Below the pieces are notes generated by a model. That model saw nothing but the letters and a program-made list of their open reading frames with translations, ran no database searches and had not been told where the DNA came from. From Thermoleophilales bacterium (lineage in GTDB: Bacteria; Actinomycetota; Thermoleophilia; Solirubrobacterales; 70-9), in the NCBI GenBank assembly GCA_020636955.1, contig JACJWY010000012.1:21683-85682 (forward strand): DNA of 64,000 bases. Reading direction: 5' to 3'. The stretch's first letter is position 1. Each line of letters starts with the position of its first letter. Both the position numbers and the translations under genes were made by a program. Positions 13,915-22,744 of this stretch are shown here, piece by piece.

Positions 13915-15360
13915 CTAGCGGGAGGCGGGAATGACGGCGATCTGTTCGAGGTCGAACTTGCCGTCGGCTTCTTCGGGGTCGTCGCCCAGCGGGTAGTTGC
14001 CGGTGAAGCAGGCGTCGCAGTGGACTTCGGCCGGGGTGCCTACCGCTTCGTAGACGCCTTCCATCGAGAGGTAGGCGAGCGAGTCGGCGCCGATGTGCTC
14101 GGCGATCTCCTGCTCGGTCCGATTGTGGGCGACCATCTCCTCGCGGGCTGACATGTCAACCCCGTAGTTGCAGCCATAACGGATCGGCGGGGCCGAGATC
14201 CGAAGGTGAACCTCCTTGGCGCCGGCGTCGCGGAGCATGCCGACGATCTGGCGGGTCGTGTTGCCGCGGACGATCGAATCGTCGACCACCACCACGCGCT
14301 TGCCGGAAATGATCTCCGGCAGCGGGTTGAACTTCATCCTCAGGCCGTGCTTGCGGAGTTCCTGGCCGGGCTGGATGAAAGTGCGGGCGACATAACGGTT
14401 CTTGATCAGGCCGTCATCCTGGGGCAGGCCGGAAGCGCGGGCATAACCGCGGGCAGCCGGGGTGCCGGAGTCGGGAACGGCGATCACCAGGTCAGCCTCG
14501 GCCGGTGCCTCACGCCAGAGGATCTCGCCCATCTGGCCGCGGACTTCCTGCAGGCGTTTGCCTTCCAGCTTGGTGTCGGGCCGGGAGAAGTAGATGTGCT
14601 CGAAGACACACATCGCGGTGCGCTCGCTCGTCACTACCTGACGGGACTCGAGGCCGCGCTCGCTCAGCGAAATCATCTCGCCCGGGCTGACTTCGCGGAC
14701 CAGCTTGGCTCCGATGATGTCGAAAGCGCAGCTTTCGGAGGCGAATACGTAGGAGCCATCAGGCATCTGACCCAGTGAAAGCGGACGAATGCCGAAGGGG
14801 TCACGGAAGGCGACGATCGCATGCTTGGTCATCACCACGGTCGAGTAGGCGCCTTCGAGCTGGGGCATCACGTTGGCGACCGCGTCTTCGATGTGACGGC
14901 CGTAGTCGCTCGAGATCAGGGCGGCGATGATCTCCGAGTCAGTGGTGCCGCGGAACTCGAGTCCCTTGCGGCGCAGGCGGTTGTAGATCTCGACCGCGTT
15001 GGTCAGGTTGCCGTTGTGGGCGAGAGCGAGTTCGCGGCCATCGTCACGCCAGATCGGCTGGGCGTTTTCCCAGGAACCGCCGCCGGTGGTCGAGTAGCGG
15101 ACATGCCCGATCGCCATGTCACCGGTCAGGGCTCGGAGCTTGTCCTCGTCGAAGACCTGCGAAACCAGGCCGCCGTCCCGCATGGTGGTGATGTGGCCGC
15201 CTTCACAGGTTGCGATACCGGCCGATTCCTGACCCCGGTGCTGCAGCGCGTACAAGCTGAAGTACGCCAAACGGGACACATCGTGTCCGGGGGCATACAC
15301 ACCGAAGACACCACACTCGTCGCGTGGTCCCTCGCGGTCCAGGTCGATCCGCTCAGTCAC
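13915..15360 (-). CDS. purF: Amidophosphoribosyltransferase
   Basis: Committing step of purine synthesis: PRPP plus glutamine to phosphoribosylamine. 481 residues. A 15-residue propeptide precedes the Ntn nucleophile C16 in DECGVFGVY. Glutaminase motifs ALQHRGQESAG and HNGNLTN and the PRPP-binding VVVDDSIVRGNTTR are present. Cysteines in TAMCVFEH, YGCNYGV and HCDACFTG match the positions that ligate the 4Fe-4S cluster in the Bacillus-type enzyme. Upstream (15361-15566) is a 206-bp divergent intergenic region with no clear riboswitch. Confidence 0.96.
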   Translation of the reverse strand: MTERIDLDREGPRDECGVFGVYAPGHDVSRLAYFSLYALQHRGQESAGIATCEGGHITTMRDGGLVSQVFDEDKLRALTGDMAIGHVRYSTTGGGSWENAQPIWRDDGRELALAHNGNLTNAVEIYNRLRRKGLEFRGTTDSEIIAALISSDYGRHIEDAVANVMPQLEGAYSTVVMTKHAIVAFRDPFGIRPLSLGQMPDGSYVFASESCAFDIIGAKLVREVSPGEMISLSERGLESRQVVTSERTAMCVFEHIYFSRPDTKLEGKRLQEVRGQMGEILWREAPAEADLVIAVPDSGTPAARGYARASGLPQDDGLIKNRYVARTFIQPGQELRKHGLRMKFNPLPEIISGKRVVVVDDSIVRGNTTRQIVGMLRDAGAKEVHLRISAPPIRYGCNYGVDMSAREEMVAHNRTEQEIAEHIGADSLAYLSMEGVYEAVGTPAEVHCDACFTGNYPLGDDPEEADGKFDLEQIAVIPASR

Positions 15361-15566
15361 AGGTCAGGCCACCAAGAATGAAAAGGGACAAAGGCGCAGG
15401 CGCTCTGCCTGCATTGGCAGAGTAGCAGCGTGCCCCGATCTGCCCTCGGATTCGGCGGAAAATGGCCGCAAATCGCGGAATTCCGACCCACGGGAGGCCG
15501 ACCGGCACTCTCCTTGCAAAGGACTGGTCGCTTCGCACAGAAAGGACCGATAGGGACTGATAGACC

Positions 15567-16586
15567 ATGTCTGTGAAACGTGAATCGCTCCGTCCGGACG
15601 GCAGGACCTTTCTTCTGGCCAGCGCCGCGATCGCAGGAGTGGCTCTGCTCTCGCTGCTCTTCATCGCCTCTTATGCCGGCGCGCTGCATGAGCCGAAGCC
15701 ACATCAGGTTCCGGTCGCGGTCGCGAAGGGGGTGCCCCCACAGGTTGCCGCATCACTCGGAGCCGATGGGGCGATTGAAGTGGTCGACGTTGCCGACCGT
15801 GAGTCGGCCCTCGAAGACATCGACCAGCGGGATGTCTACGCAGCTCTGGTCCCCGGGGGGAAGGGCCTGGCGATGGTCGTCGCGCCAGCGGCATCGGCCG
15901 CGATCTCCGACTTCATGACCGGAGAGGTGGCGGGCGCCCTACGCAAGCAGGGCCTGCCGGTATCGGTCGAGACCGTACATCCGCTTCCGTCCAGTGACAC
16001 CAGGGGGCTGGTCGGCTTCTACATGGTGGTCGGCTGGGCGATCGCCGGTTACCTCGGTGCGACGCTCTTCGGGCTCGTCTTCGGGACCAGTCCCGGCATC
16101 GGCCGCGTGCTCTGGCGTTTCGCCGCCCTGGCAACCCTGGGTCTCCTCGTCGGGCTGGGCGGGGCGGCGATATCAACCAGCCTCGCCGGGTATGACCACG
16201 GATTCTGGAAGCTGATCCTGCTCGGCTTCCTGACGGTGATGGCCACGGGCACGATCACGATCGCCCTGCAACAGTTCCTCGGAATCATCGGGACGGGAAT
16301 CGCGATTCTGATCTTCGTGGTGTTCGGCAACCCGGCTGCAGGCGGGGCATACGCTACGGAACTCCTGCCCGGTATCTGGCGGACACTCGGGCCGCTTACT
16401 CCGTCAGGTGCCGCGACCGAGGCGGTTCGCAGCGCCGCATACTTTCCCTCCGCCTCGATCGGTTCCCAGCTTCTGGTTCTGTTGGCCTGGGTCGGGGTGG
16501 GTCTCCTTGCCGCGCTGATTGCGGCCCGAAACGGTCGGGGAATCTCCGAGCCGGAATCGAAGGCCTCTCTGGCCGGGGTCGCCTGA
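15567..16586 (+). CDS. Polytopic membrane protein, ABC-2/YhgE-Pip-like
   Basis: 339 residues. One N-terminal helix (residues 14-38), an extracytoplasmic domain of about 110 residues (KPHQVPVAVAKGVPPQVAASL..., VAPAASAAISDFMTGEVAGAL) and five further helices in the C-terminal half (GFYMVVGWAIAGYLGATLFG onward). This layout is like DUF3533 or the YhgE/Pip family related to ABC-2 permeases; no ATPase partner is adjacent. Function unknown. It diverges from purF and converges on the sugar importer ATPase gene. Confidence 0.6.
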   Translation: MSVKRESLRPDGRTFLLASAAIAGVALLSLLFIASYAGALHEPKPHQVPVAVAKGVPPQVAASLGADGAIEVVDVADRESALEDIDQRDVYAALVPGGKGLAMVVAPAASAAISDFMTGEVAGALRKQGLPVSVETVHPLPSSDTRGLVGFYMVVGWAIAGYLGATLFGLVFGTSPGIGRVLWRFAALATLGLLVGLGGAAISTSLAGYDHGFWKLILLGFLTVMATGTITIALQQFLGIIGTGIAILIFVVFGNPAAGGAYATELLPGIWRTLGPLTPSGAATEAVRSAAYFPSASIGSQLLVLLAWVGVGLLAALIAARNGRGISEPESKASLAGVA

Positions 16587-16604
16587 AAGCCCGGCGGTCC
16601 CGGA

Positions 16605-17765
16605 TCAGCTCTTGAGCCGATTACCGGACTCCGGGTCGAAGAACAAAAGCCGGTCCGGATCGACCCAGAACTTGAGTGTCTCGCCCCGCTTCGCCTTGCT
16701 TTCCGGGGGGAGACGGGTCACGACCTGACCCGCGTCACCGCCGGCCAGGGCTTCGAGTCCGGCCGCCGAGGCAGCCTCCTCGACCTTGCCGGACTCCTCG
16801 CTGCCGGATTCGAAGTAGGCGTAGAGCTCCGAACCCATCGATTCGACCAGATTGATCTTCGCCTCGAAGGTGACCCCGTCACCGAGGTGATCACCGATCA
16901 GCTCCGCGTCCTCGAAATGCTCGGGACGGATCCCGCAGATCACCTCGCGGTCGCCGCCGGCTGCACCCTTCAGGTCATCGTTCAGCGGAATGGTGGCGAA
17001 TGGCAACTCGACCTCGCCACCATTGACCTGGCCGTGGATGAAGTTCATCGATGGTGAGCCGATGAAGCCGGCGACAAAGAGGTTGACCGGATCGTTGTAG
17101 AGATTCCCGGGGGAATCGACCTGCTGCAGCACGCCGCTCTTCATCACCGCGACCCGGTCGCCGAGGGTCATTGCCTCGGTCTGGTCGTGGGTCACGTAGA
17201 CGGTGGTCGTGCCGAGGCGATCCTGAAGTTCGGCCACCTCGGTCCGCATCTGGACCCGCAGCTTGGCATCGAGATTGGAGAGCGGTTCGTCCATCAGGAA
17301 GGCCTTCGGCTCGCGGACGATCGCCCGACCCATCGCCACCCGCTGGCGCTGGCCACCGGAGAGGTTGGCCGGCTTGCGGTCGAGATGCTCGGTCAGGTCA
17401 AGCGTCGCGGCGGCCTCCTCGACCTTCGCGTCGATCTCCTTGCCGTCGACCTTGGCGAGCTTCAGGGCGAAACCCATGTTTTCCCGCACCGTCATGTGCG
17501 GGTAGAGCGCGTAGTTCTGGAAGACCATGGCGATGTCACGATCCCGGGGAGCCCGGTTGTTGACGACCTCGCCGCCGATCGAAAGCTCGCCCTCCGAGAT
17601 GTCTTCGAGCCCGGCGATCATGTTCAGCGCGGTCGACTTGCCGCAGCCCGACGGGCCGACCAGAATCATGAACTCGCCGTCGGCGATCTCGAGATCCATC
17701 GACTTCACGGCCTCGTAGCCGTCGCCGTATTTTTTGGTCACCTTGTCGAGAACGATTTCTGCCAT
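16605..17765 (-). CDS. Sugar ABC importer ATP-binding protein (MalK/SugC/UgpC type)
   Basis: 386 residues. Walker A GPSGCGKST, Q-loop VFQNYALYPHM, signature LSGGQRQRVAMGRAIV, Walker B AFLMDEPLSNLDAK and H-loop VTHDQTEA form a complete ATPase; the C-terminal 130 residues form the MOI/TOBE regulatory domain (NPVNLFVAGFIGSPSMNF-like start, ICGIRPEHF). Last gene of a four-gene importer operon read leftward from the lipoprotein gene at 20801. Confidence 0.9.
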   Translation of the reverse strand: MAEIVLDKVTKKYGDGYEAVKSMDLEIADGEFMILVGPSGCGKSTALNMIAGLEDISEGELSIGGEVVNNRAPRDRDIAMVFQNYALYPHMTVRENMGFALKLAKVDGKEIDAKVEEAAATLDLTEHLDRKPANLSGGQRQRVAMGRAIVREPKAFLMDEPLSNLDAKLRVQMRTEVAELQDRLGTTTVYVTHDQTEAMTLGDRVAVMKSGVLQQVDSPGNLYNDPVNLFVAGFIGSPSMNFIHGQVNGGEVELPFATIPLNDDLKGAAGGDREVICGIRPEHFEDAELIGDHLGDGVTFEAKINLVESMGSELYAYFESGSEESGKVEEAASAAGLEALAGGDAGQVVTRLPPESKAKRGETLKFWVDPDRLLFFDPESGNRLKS

Positions 17766-17788
17766 GGGTTTGCCTTCCTTTCTGGCGC

Positions 17789-18631
17789 CTAGCCCTTGAC
17801 GGCTCCGGAGGTCAGTCCCGCCACGATCCGGCGCTGGAACAGCAGGACGAAGAAGATGATCGGCACGGTCACGATCACCGCGGCGGCGGCGATCGAACCG
17901 GTCGGCTGGGTGAAGGTCGAATCACCGGTGAAAAAAGCGAGCGCCGCCGGCACGGTCCTTGAGGCATCCGAGGAGGTCAGCGAGATCGCGAAGAGGAAGT
18001 CGTTCCAGGCGAAGATGAAGACGAGGATCGCCGCCGTGAACATGCCCGGCGCGGCCAGCGGCACGATCACCTTGCGGAAGGCCTGGAAGGGGGTCGCCCC
18101 GTCCATCTGGGCGGCCTTCTCGAGGTCCCAGGGAATCTCGCGGAAGAAGGCGACCAGGGTGTAGATCGCGAGCGGCAGCGAGAAGGTCAGGTAGGGAATT
18201 ATCAGGCCGAGCCAGGTGTCGTAGAGACCGAGGGTGCGCCACATGTCAAAGAGCGGGCCGACCGTCGAAATCGGCGGGAACATGGCGATCGCAAGCGCCC
18301 CGCCCAGCATCAGCGACCGTCCGGGAAACTCGAGCCTGGCGATCGCGTAGGCGGCAAAGCTGGCCAGGACGATCGAGACGAACGTGGTGATCAGGGCGAT
18401 GCCGAGCGAGTTGATCAACGGCTTGATGAACGGGCTTTCGGAAATGCCGCCTTCGAAAAGGCTCTTGTAGTTGTCGAGCGAGAACTCGGTCGGGATGAAG
18501 GACTGGTCGGTGATCGTGGCCGGGGTCTTGAAGGAGAGCGAGATGATCCAGAGCACCGGTAGCAGGGCGAAGATCAGGACCAGAGTGATCCCGATCGTCC
18601 AGAGGACCTTCTGTCGGGCTGTGGTTTCCAT
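17789..18631 (-). CDS. Sugar ABC importer permease, MalG/SugB type
   Basis: 280 residues with six membrane helices. The EAA loop EKAAQMDGATPFQAFRKV contacts the ATPase. N terminus METTARQKVLWTIGITLVLIFALLPVLWIISLSFK is typical of MalG-type subunits. Its start overlaps the stop of the MalF-type gene (TGATG), showing translational coupling. Confidence 0.9.
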   Translation of the reverse strand: METTARQKVLWTIGITLVLIFALLPVLWIISLSFKTPATITDQSFIPTEFSLDNYKSLFEGGISESPFIKPLINSLGIALITTFVSIVLASFAAYAIARLEFPGRSLMLGGALAIAMFPPISTVGPLFDMWRTLGLYDTWLGLIIPYLTFSLPLAIYTLVAFFREIPWDLEKAAQMDGATPFQAFRKVIVPLAAPGMFTAAILVFIFAWNDFLFAISLTSSDASRTVPAALAFFTGDSTFTQPTGSIAAAAVIVTVPIIFFVLLFQRRIVAGLTSGAVKG

Positions 18632-19533
18632 CAGGTGCTGCTCCCGTCAGGCTGCCTGGCGCCGAGGAATTTCACGAAGAAGACGGCAATGAAGAGCACA
18701 CAAACGAAGATCAGCACCGAAACCGCGGACCCGAGACCGAGGTTGAGCCGGGAGATCAATTGCTGGTAGCCGAGGATCGAGACCGACTGGGTGTCCTGGG
18801 CCCCATTGGTCATGATGAAAATCGTGTCGAAGATCCGGAACGCGTCCAGGGTGCGGAAAAGCAGCGCAACCAGGATCGCCGGCTTCATCAGGGGCAGGGT
18901 GATCCGGGTGAAGCGTTGCCATGCGCTGGCCCCGTCCACCTTCGCGGCGTCGTAAAGACCGTCATCGATCGTGGTCAGGCCGGCCAGGAGCAGCAAGGCC
19001 ATGAAGGGGGTCGTCTTCCAGACCTCGGCCATGATGATCACCGAGAAGGCGCTGAACCTTTCACCGAACCAGTCCTTGTCATCGGCGATGAAGGGCAGGT
19101 GGTTGATGAATCCGGTGTCCGGGGCGAAGGCGAACTGCCAGGAGAAGGCGGCGACCACGGTGACGATGCCGTAGGGGATCAGGACCGAAGTCCGGACCAC
19201 GCCGCGGCCGAAGATCGCCCGGTGCATGACCAGGGCGATCACCATCCCGAGGCAGAGTTCGATCGAAACGGAGATCACCGAGAGGAAGATCGTGTTGAAG
19301 AGGTCGGTCCACCAGAGGTCGGAGCTCAGCACCGCCCCGTAGTTCTGGAGTCCGACAAAGCCGCCTTCGTCGGGGAAGCGCAGGTCGACCTGCTGGAGCG
19401 AGAGCACGATCGCGTAGCCGATCGGGTACGCGGTCACCGCAAGCATCGCGATCGCTGCCGGCGCACAAAGCAGCCAGCCGAGCCGGCGTTCGGATCGGGC
19501 GCGATCGGAGATTGCTGTCTTGACCTGACTCAC
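18631..19533 (-). CDS. Sugar ABC importer permease, MalF/SugA type
   Basis: 300 residues, six membrane helices. It carries the EAA loop YDAAKVDGASAWQRFTRITLP and the family N terminus GWLLCAPAAIAMLAVTAYPIGYAI. Overlaps the binding-protein gene upstream by four bases and the MalG-type gene downstream by one base. Confidence 0.9.
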   Translation of the reverse strand: MSQVKTAISDRARSERRLGWLLCAPAAIAMLAVTAYPIGYAIVLSLQQVDLRFPDEGGFVGLQNYGAVLSSDLWWTDLFNTIFLSVISVSIELCLGMVIALVMHRAIFGRGVVRTSVLIPYGIVTVVAAFSWQFAFAPDTGFINHLPFIADDKDWFGERFSAFSVIIMAEVWKTTPFMALLLLAGLTTIDDGLYDAAKVDGASAWQRFTRITLPLMKPAILVALLFRTLDAFRIFDTIFIMTNGAQDTQSVSILGYQQLISRLNLGLGSAVSVLIFVCVLFIAVFFVKFLGARQPDGSST

Positions 19534-20801
19534 AGCAACCCCTCCCGGTCGACACCCTGCTGGACCTTGTCCTTCAGCTCGTCATAGGCCGGTCCCGGGT
19601 CGTCAGGGTCGATCTTGGTCGGTGGGTGAAGGGCATCCTGGATCCCGAGGCTGACGTCCTGATAGGCGGGGGTGACAGGCCGCGGTCCGGCGGTCTCTAT
19701 CGATTCGCGGACCAGGTTGGCGAAGCCCGGGAAGGCCTTCTTCACGGCCTTGGTGTCGTAGAGCCCTGAACGGGCGGGGGCGAGTCCGTCGAGCTCGGTC
19801 ACGGTCAGCTGTTGCCTGGGCTCGGTCAGGCACTTGGCGGCGTCGAAGGCGAGGTCGGCATGCTTCGAGTAGGTGCTGACGCCAAGGTTGAATCCGCCCA
19901 GCGGCGGCTTGCTCTCGCGGCCCGGAACGATCCCGGGATAGCGGGCGGCACCCATGTTCTTCGCTACATCCGGTGCGTTTTCCCTGGCGCTGCCGTAGGC
20001 GAATGTGTAGTTGACCATGAAGGCGGCTCCGGCCTCGAAGCCGAGCCGGGAGGTGTCTTCGTCGGAAGTGGTCAGGTTCGGCGCCGCGGCCGGGGAGTTG
20101 GCCATCAGGCCCATCGAGGCGAGAGCCTTCTCGGTCGGACCCTGGGTCAGGTCGACGGTTTCCGGGCCGGAGAGGATCTGGGTCCCGGCCGATTCGATCA
20201 TCGCGTTTGCCCAGACCGTGAACCCTTCGTACTTGTTCGACTGGAGCTGGATCTGGCCACCGTTGTCCGGACCGAGCTTCTCCGCCATCCGAACCATCTC
20301 GTCCCAGGTCTTTGGCGGCTTCGGAACCAGGTCCTTGCGGTACCAGAGCAGCTGGGTGTTCGAGTTGAAGGGGGCGCCGTAGAGGTCACCTTCGTAGCTG
20401 GCGGTTTCGAGAACCGGCTTGAAGACGCCCCGGCTGACTTCCTTGCGGTCGGCCGGTGCCCACTTGCGGATCCAGCCGGCGTTGGCGAACTCCGCGGTCC
20501 AGACCACGTCCATGCCGATCAGGTCGATCGAGGAATCTTCCGCGCCCAGTCTCCGGACCAGCTGTTCGCGCTGCTGGGAGGCATCGGTCGGCAGCAACTC
20601 GAGGTCGATGTCGTACTTGCCGCCGGAAGCCTTCGAGCAATCCTCGGCCACCTTCTGGATCGAGCCACCAGGCTGGATCGCGATGAACCACTTCAGGGAA
20701 ACCGGGCCGCCATCATCGCCACCGCAACCGGCGAGAGCCCCGACGCCGATCATCACGGCGCAGGTGAGCACAGCCAGACGTGCCCGTCTCCTTCCTCGCA
20801 T
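19530..20801 (-). CDS. Sugar-binding lipoprotein of ABC importer (LpqY-like)
   Basis: 423 residues. A lipoprotein signal with lipobox LAGC (C26) anchors it outside the membrane. The body is a family 1 extracellular solute-binding protein. The WTAEFANAGWI segment and the four-gene order binding protein-permease-permease-ATPase resemble the mycobacterial trehalose importer LpqY-SugA-SugB-SugC (recall, not a computed match), so a disaccharide such as trehalose is a reasonable guess. First gene of the operon. Confidence 0.8.
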   Translation of the reverse strand: MRGRRRARLAVLTCAVMIGVGALAGCGGDDGGPVSLKWFIAIQPGGSIQKVAEDCSKASGGKYDIDLELLPTDASQQREQLVRRLGAEDSSIDLIGMDVVWTAEFANAGWIRKWAPADRKEVSRGVFKPVLETASYEGDLYGAPFNSNTQLLWYRKDLVPKPPKTWDEMVRMAEKLGPDNGGQIQLQSNKYEGFTVWANAMIESAGTQILSGPETVDLTQGPTEKALASMGLMANSPAAAPNLTTSDEDTSRLGFEAGAAFMVNYTFAYGSARENAPDVAKNMGAARYPGIVPGRESKPPLGGFNLGVSTYSKHADLAFDAAKCLTEPRQQLTVTELDGLAPARSGLYDTKAVKKAFPGFANLVRESIETAGPRPVTPAYQDVSLGIQDALHPPTKIDPDDPGPAYDELKDKVQQGVDREGLL

Positions 20802-20855
20802 GTGACTGGCCTACCCGCCCGGCAGGCAAGCCAATCATTCTGGCGGCAGTCCAGC

Positions 20856-22727
20856 TCAGGTAGCGGGGATTGGCGGGGCGCTGCGGAGTTCCTCGGCGAG
20901 GCTGACCGCGTCGTAGGCACCCGTGTGGCGGATGCCGTTGACGAAGAAGGTCGGTGTACCGTGAGCTCCGCTCGCGTCCCCCGAGGCCGCATCTTCCTGA
21001 ACCCGCCGGGCCAGTCGCCCCGCCTGCACGTCCTCGACGAAGCGGTCGACGTCGAGGTCCAGTTTGGCCGCGTAACCGATCAGGTCCTCGATGTCGAGGT
21101 CACCCTGATGGTCGTAGAGCTCGATGTGCATTTCCCAGAATTTCTCCTGCCGGCCTGCCGCTTCGGCGGCTTCGGCCGCCAGTTCGGCGTGGGGGTGAAC
21201 GTCGACCAGGGCCAGGTGGCGGTAGACGTAAAGGAGCTGGTCACCCATGCGTTCGCGCAGTTCGCGCACCATCCCGGTGGCGCGACCACAGAACGGGCAC
21301 TCGTAATCCCCGTACTCGACCAGGACGAAGGGAGCGTCGGCCGCGCCCAGGAAGTGGTCGCGCTCCGGGTCGAAGGGCAGGCTGAGTTTTCGAGGCAGCC
21401 CGGCGCTGACTTCACCGCGGAAGATCGCGGCCAGCTTGAAAATCACCCAGGCCAGAGTGACCGCGATGATCGAAGCGAGGAAGATCCCGACCACCGCGTG
21501 ATCCTGGGTCTGCTGATCGTCAAAGGCGAGCCGCGCGATCAGCAGCGAGACCGTGAAACCGATCCCGGAGAGGGCCGCCCCGCCGACCGTCTGCCCCTTG
21601 CCGATCCCGGGCGGCAGCTCGCCGATCCGCGTCTTGATCGCGGCAACCACCCCGGTCGTGATGCCCAGCGTCTTGCCGAGGACGAGCCCGGCCACCACAC
21701 CCCAGGTAAGGGTCGAGCCGAGCGCGTCACCGAGCACGCCGCCCCCGAGGTCGACGCCGGCGTTGGCCAGGGCGAACAACGGCACTACCACGTAGCTGGT
21801 GAAGGGATGGAGCACGGTCTGGAATCGCTCGTTAGGCGAGAGCGCCTGCTGGACGCTGAGGTTGGCCGAGCGGGCAACTTCCGGCAACGGTGACTGGCGG
21901 AAGGCGCGGACCCGGCTGGCCGCCTTCTCCACCTTTTTCGGTTGCGGCGGGTAGGCGGCGACCAGCAGCCCGGCGATCATCCCGGCCAGGGTCGCGTGAA
22001 AACCGGATTCCATCGCCGCGATAACTGCCACCCCGACGGTCGCGAAGTAGATCCCCGACCGCCAGACGCCGATCCGCGGGTAAAGCCAGATCAGGAAGAG
22101 CGCGGCAACGCAGATTGCGAGCGCGGTGTGATCCAGTGACTCCGAGTAAAAGAGTCCGATCACGGTAATCGCGACGATGTCATCGACGATCGCCAGGGTG
22201 AGCAGGAAGACCCTGAGCTGGGTCGGGAACTTCGGTCCGACGATCGCCAGCGCCCCGAGCACGAAGGCGGTGTCGGTGGCGATCACCATGCCCCAGCCGT
22301 GTTCGTGACCGGAGCCCGAGTTGATCGCCAGGTAGATCAGGGCGGGGAAGATCATTCCCCCGATGCCGCCCAGCACGGCGATCAGCACCCTCTTGCGGTC
22401 GGTCAGCTCGCCCATCGCCATCTCGCGCCGGACTTCCATGCCGATCACGAAGAAGAACATTGCCATCAGGGCTTCGTCGATCCAGTAGCGTAGGTCGTGG
22501 GCGATCGAAAGGTCGCCGATGTTGACCGAAAGGCTGGTGCCCCAGAAGCTGCTGTAGGAGTCGCTTACCGGCGAGTTCGACCAGATCAGCGCGGCCACCG
22601 CGGCCAGCAGCAGCAATCCGGCGCTGCCGGACTCGGTCGCCAGAAACTGGCGCATTGGCTTGGCGACCTGGGCCGCAAGATCGCGCCTGCTCTCGGTTGT
22701 GTCGGGATCGTGATGGGGGTCCGCCAA
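20856..22727 (-). CDS. nhaA: Na+/H+ antiporter NhaA fused to a DsbA-like thioredoxin domain
   Basis: 623 residues. Residues about 25-425 are NhaA (IGMEVRREMAMGEL, the LTLAIVDDIVAITVIGLFY segment with the paired aspartates used in ion exchange). Residues about 445-623 are a DsbA-like thioredoxin fold with EYGDYECPFC (CPFC at 477-480) and the cis-proline loop GTPTFFVNG. NhaA-thioredoxin fusions occur in actinobacteria and some other phyla. The NhaA C terminus is cytoplasmic, so the CxxC domain should face the cytoplasm (inference). It starts 18 bp after purL and may be co-transcribed with it. Confidence 0.9.
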   Translation of the reverse strand: MADPHHDPDTTESRRDLAAQVAKPMRQFLATESGSAGLLLLAAVAALIWSNSPVSDSYSSFWGTSLSVNIGDLSIAHDLRYWIDEALMAMFFFVIGMEVRREMAMGELTDRKRVLIAVLGGIGGMIFPALIYLAINSGSGHEHGWGMVIATDTAFVLGALAIVGPKFPTQLRVFLLTLAIVDDIVAITVIGLFYSESLDHTALAICVAALFLIWLYPRIGVWRSGIYFATVGVAVIAAMESGFHATLAGMIAGLLVAAYPPQPKKVEKAASRVRAFRQSPLPEVARSANLSVQQALSPNERFQTVLHPFTSYVVVPLFALANAGVDLGGGVLGDALGSTLTWGVVAGLVLGKTLGITTGVVAAIKTRIGELPPGIGKGQTVGGAALSGIGFTVSLLIARLAFDDQQTQDHAVVGIFLASIIAVTLAWVIFKLAAIFRGEVSAGLPRKLSLPFDPERDHFLGAADAPFVLVEYGDYECPFCGRATGMVRELRERMGDQLLYVYRHLALVDVHPHAELAAEAAEAAGRQEKFWEMHIELYDHQGDLDIEDLIGYAAKLDLDVDRFVEDVQAGRLARRVQEDAASGDASGAHGTPTFFVNGIRHTGAYDAVSLAEELRSAPPIPAT

Positions 22728-22744
22728 GTCCCCACGGAACCTAC

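Noticed and set aside
19812..21893. Long plus-strand open frame opposite the sugar-binding lipoprotein and nhaA genes
   Set aside because: Antisense to two clear coding genes, no ribosome binding site and no recognisable domain.
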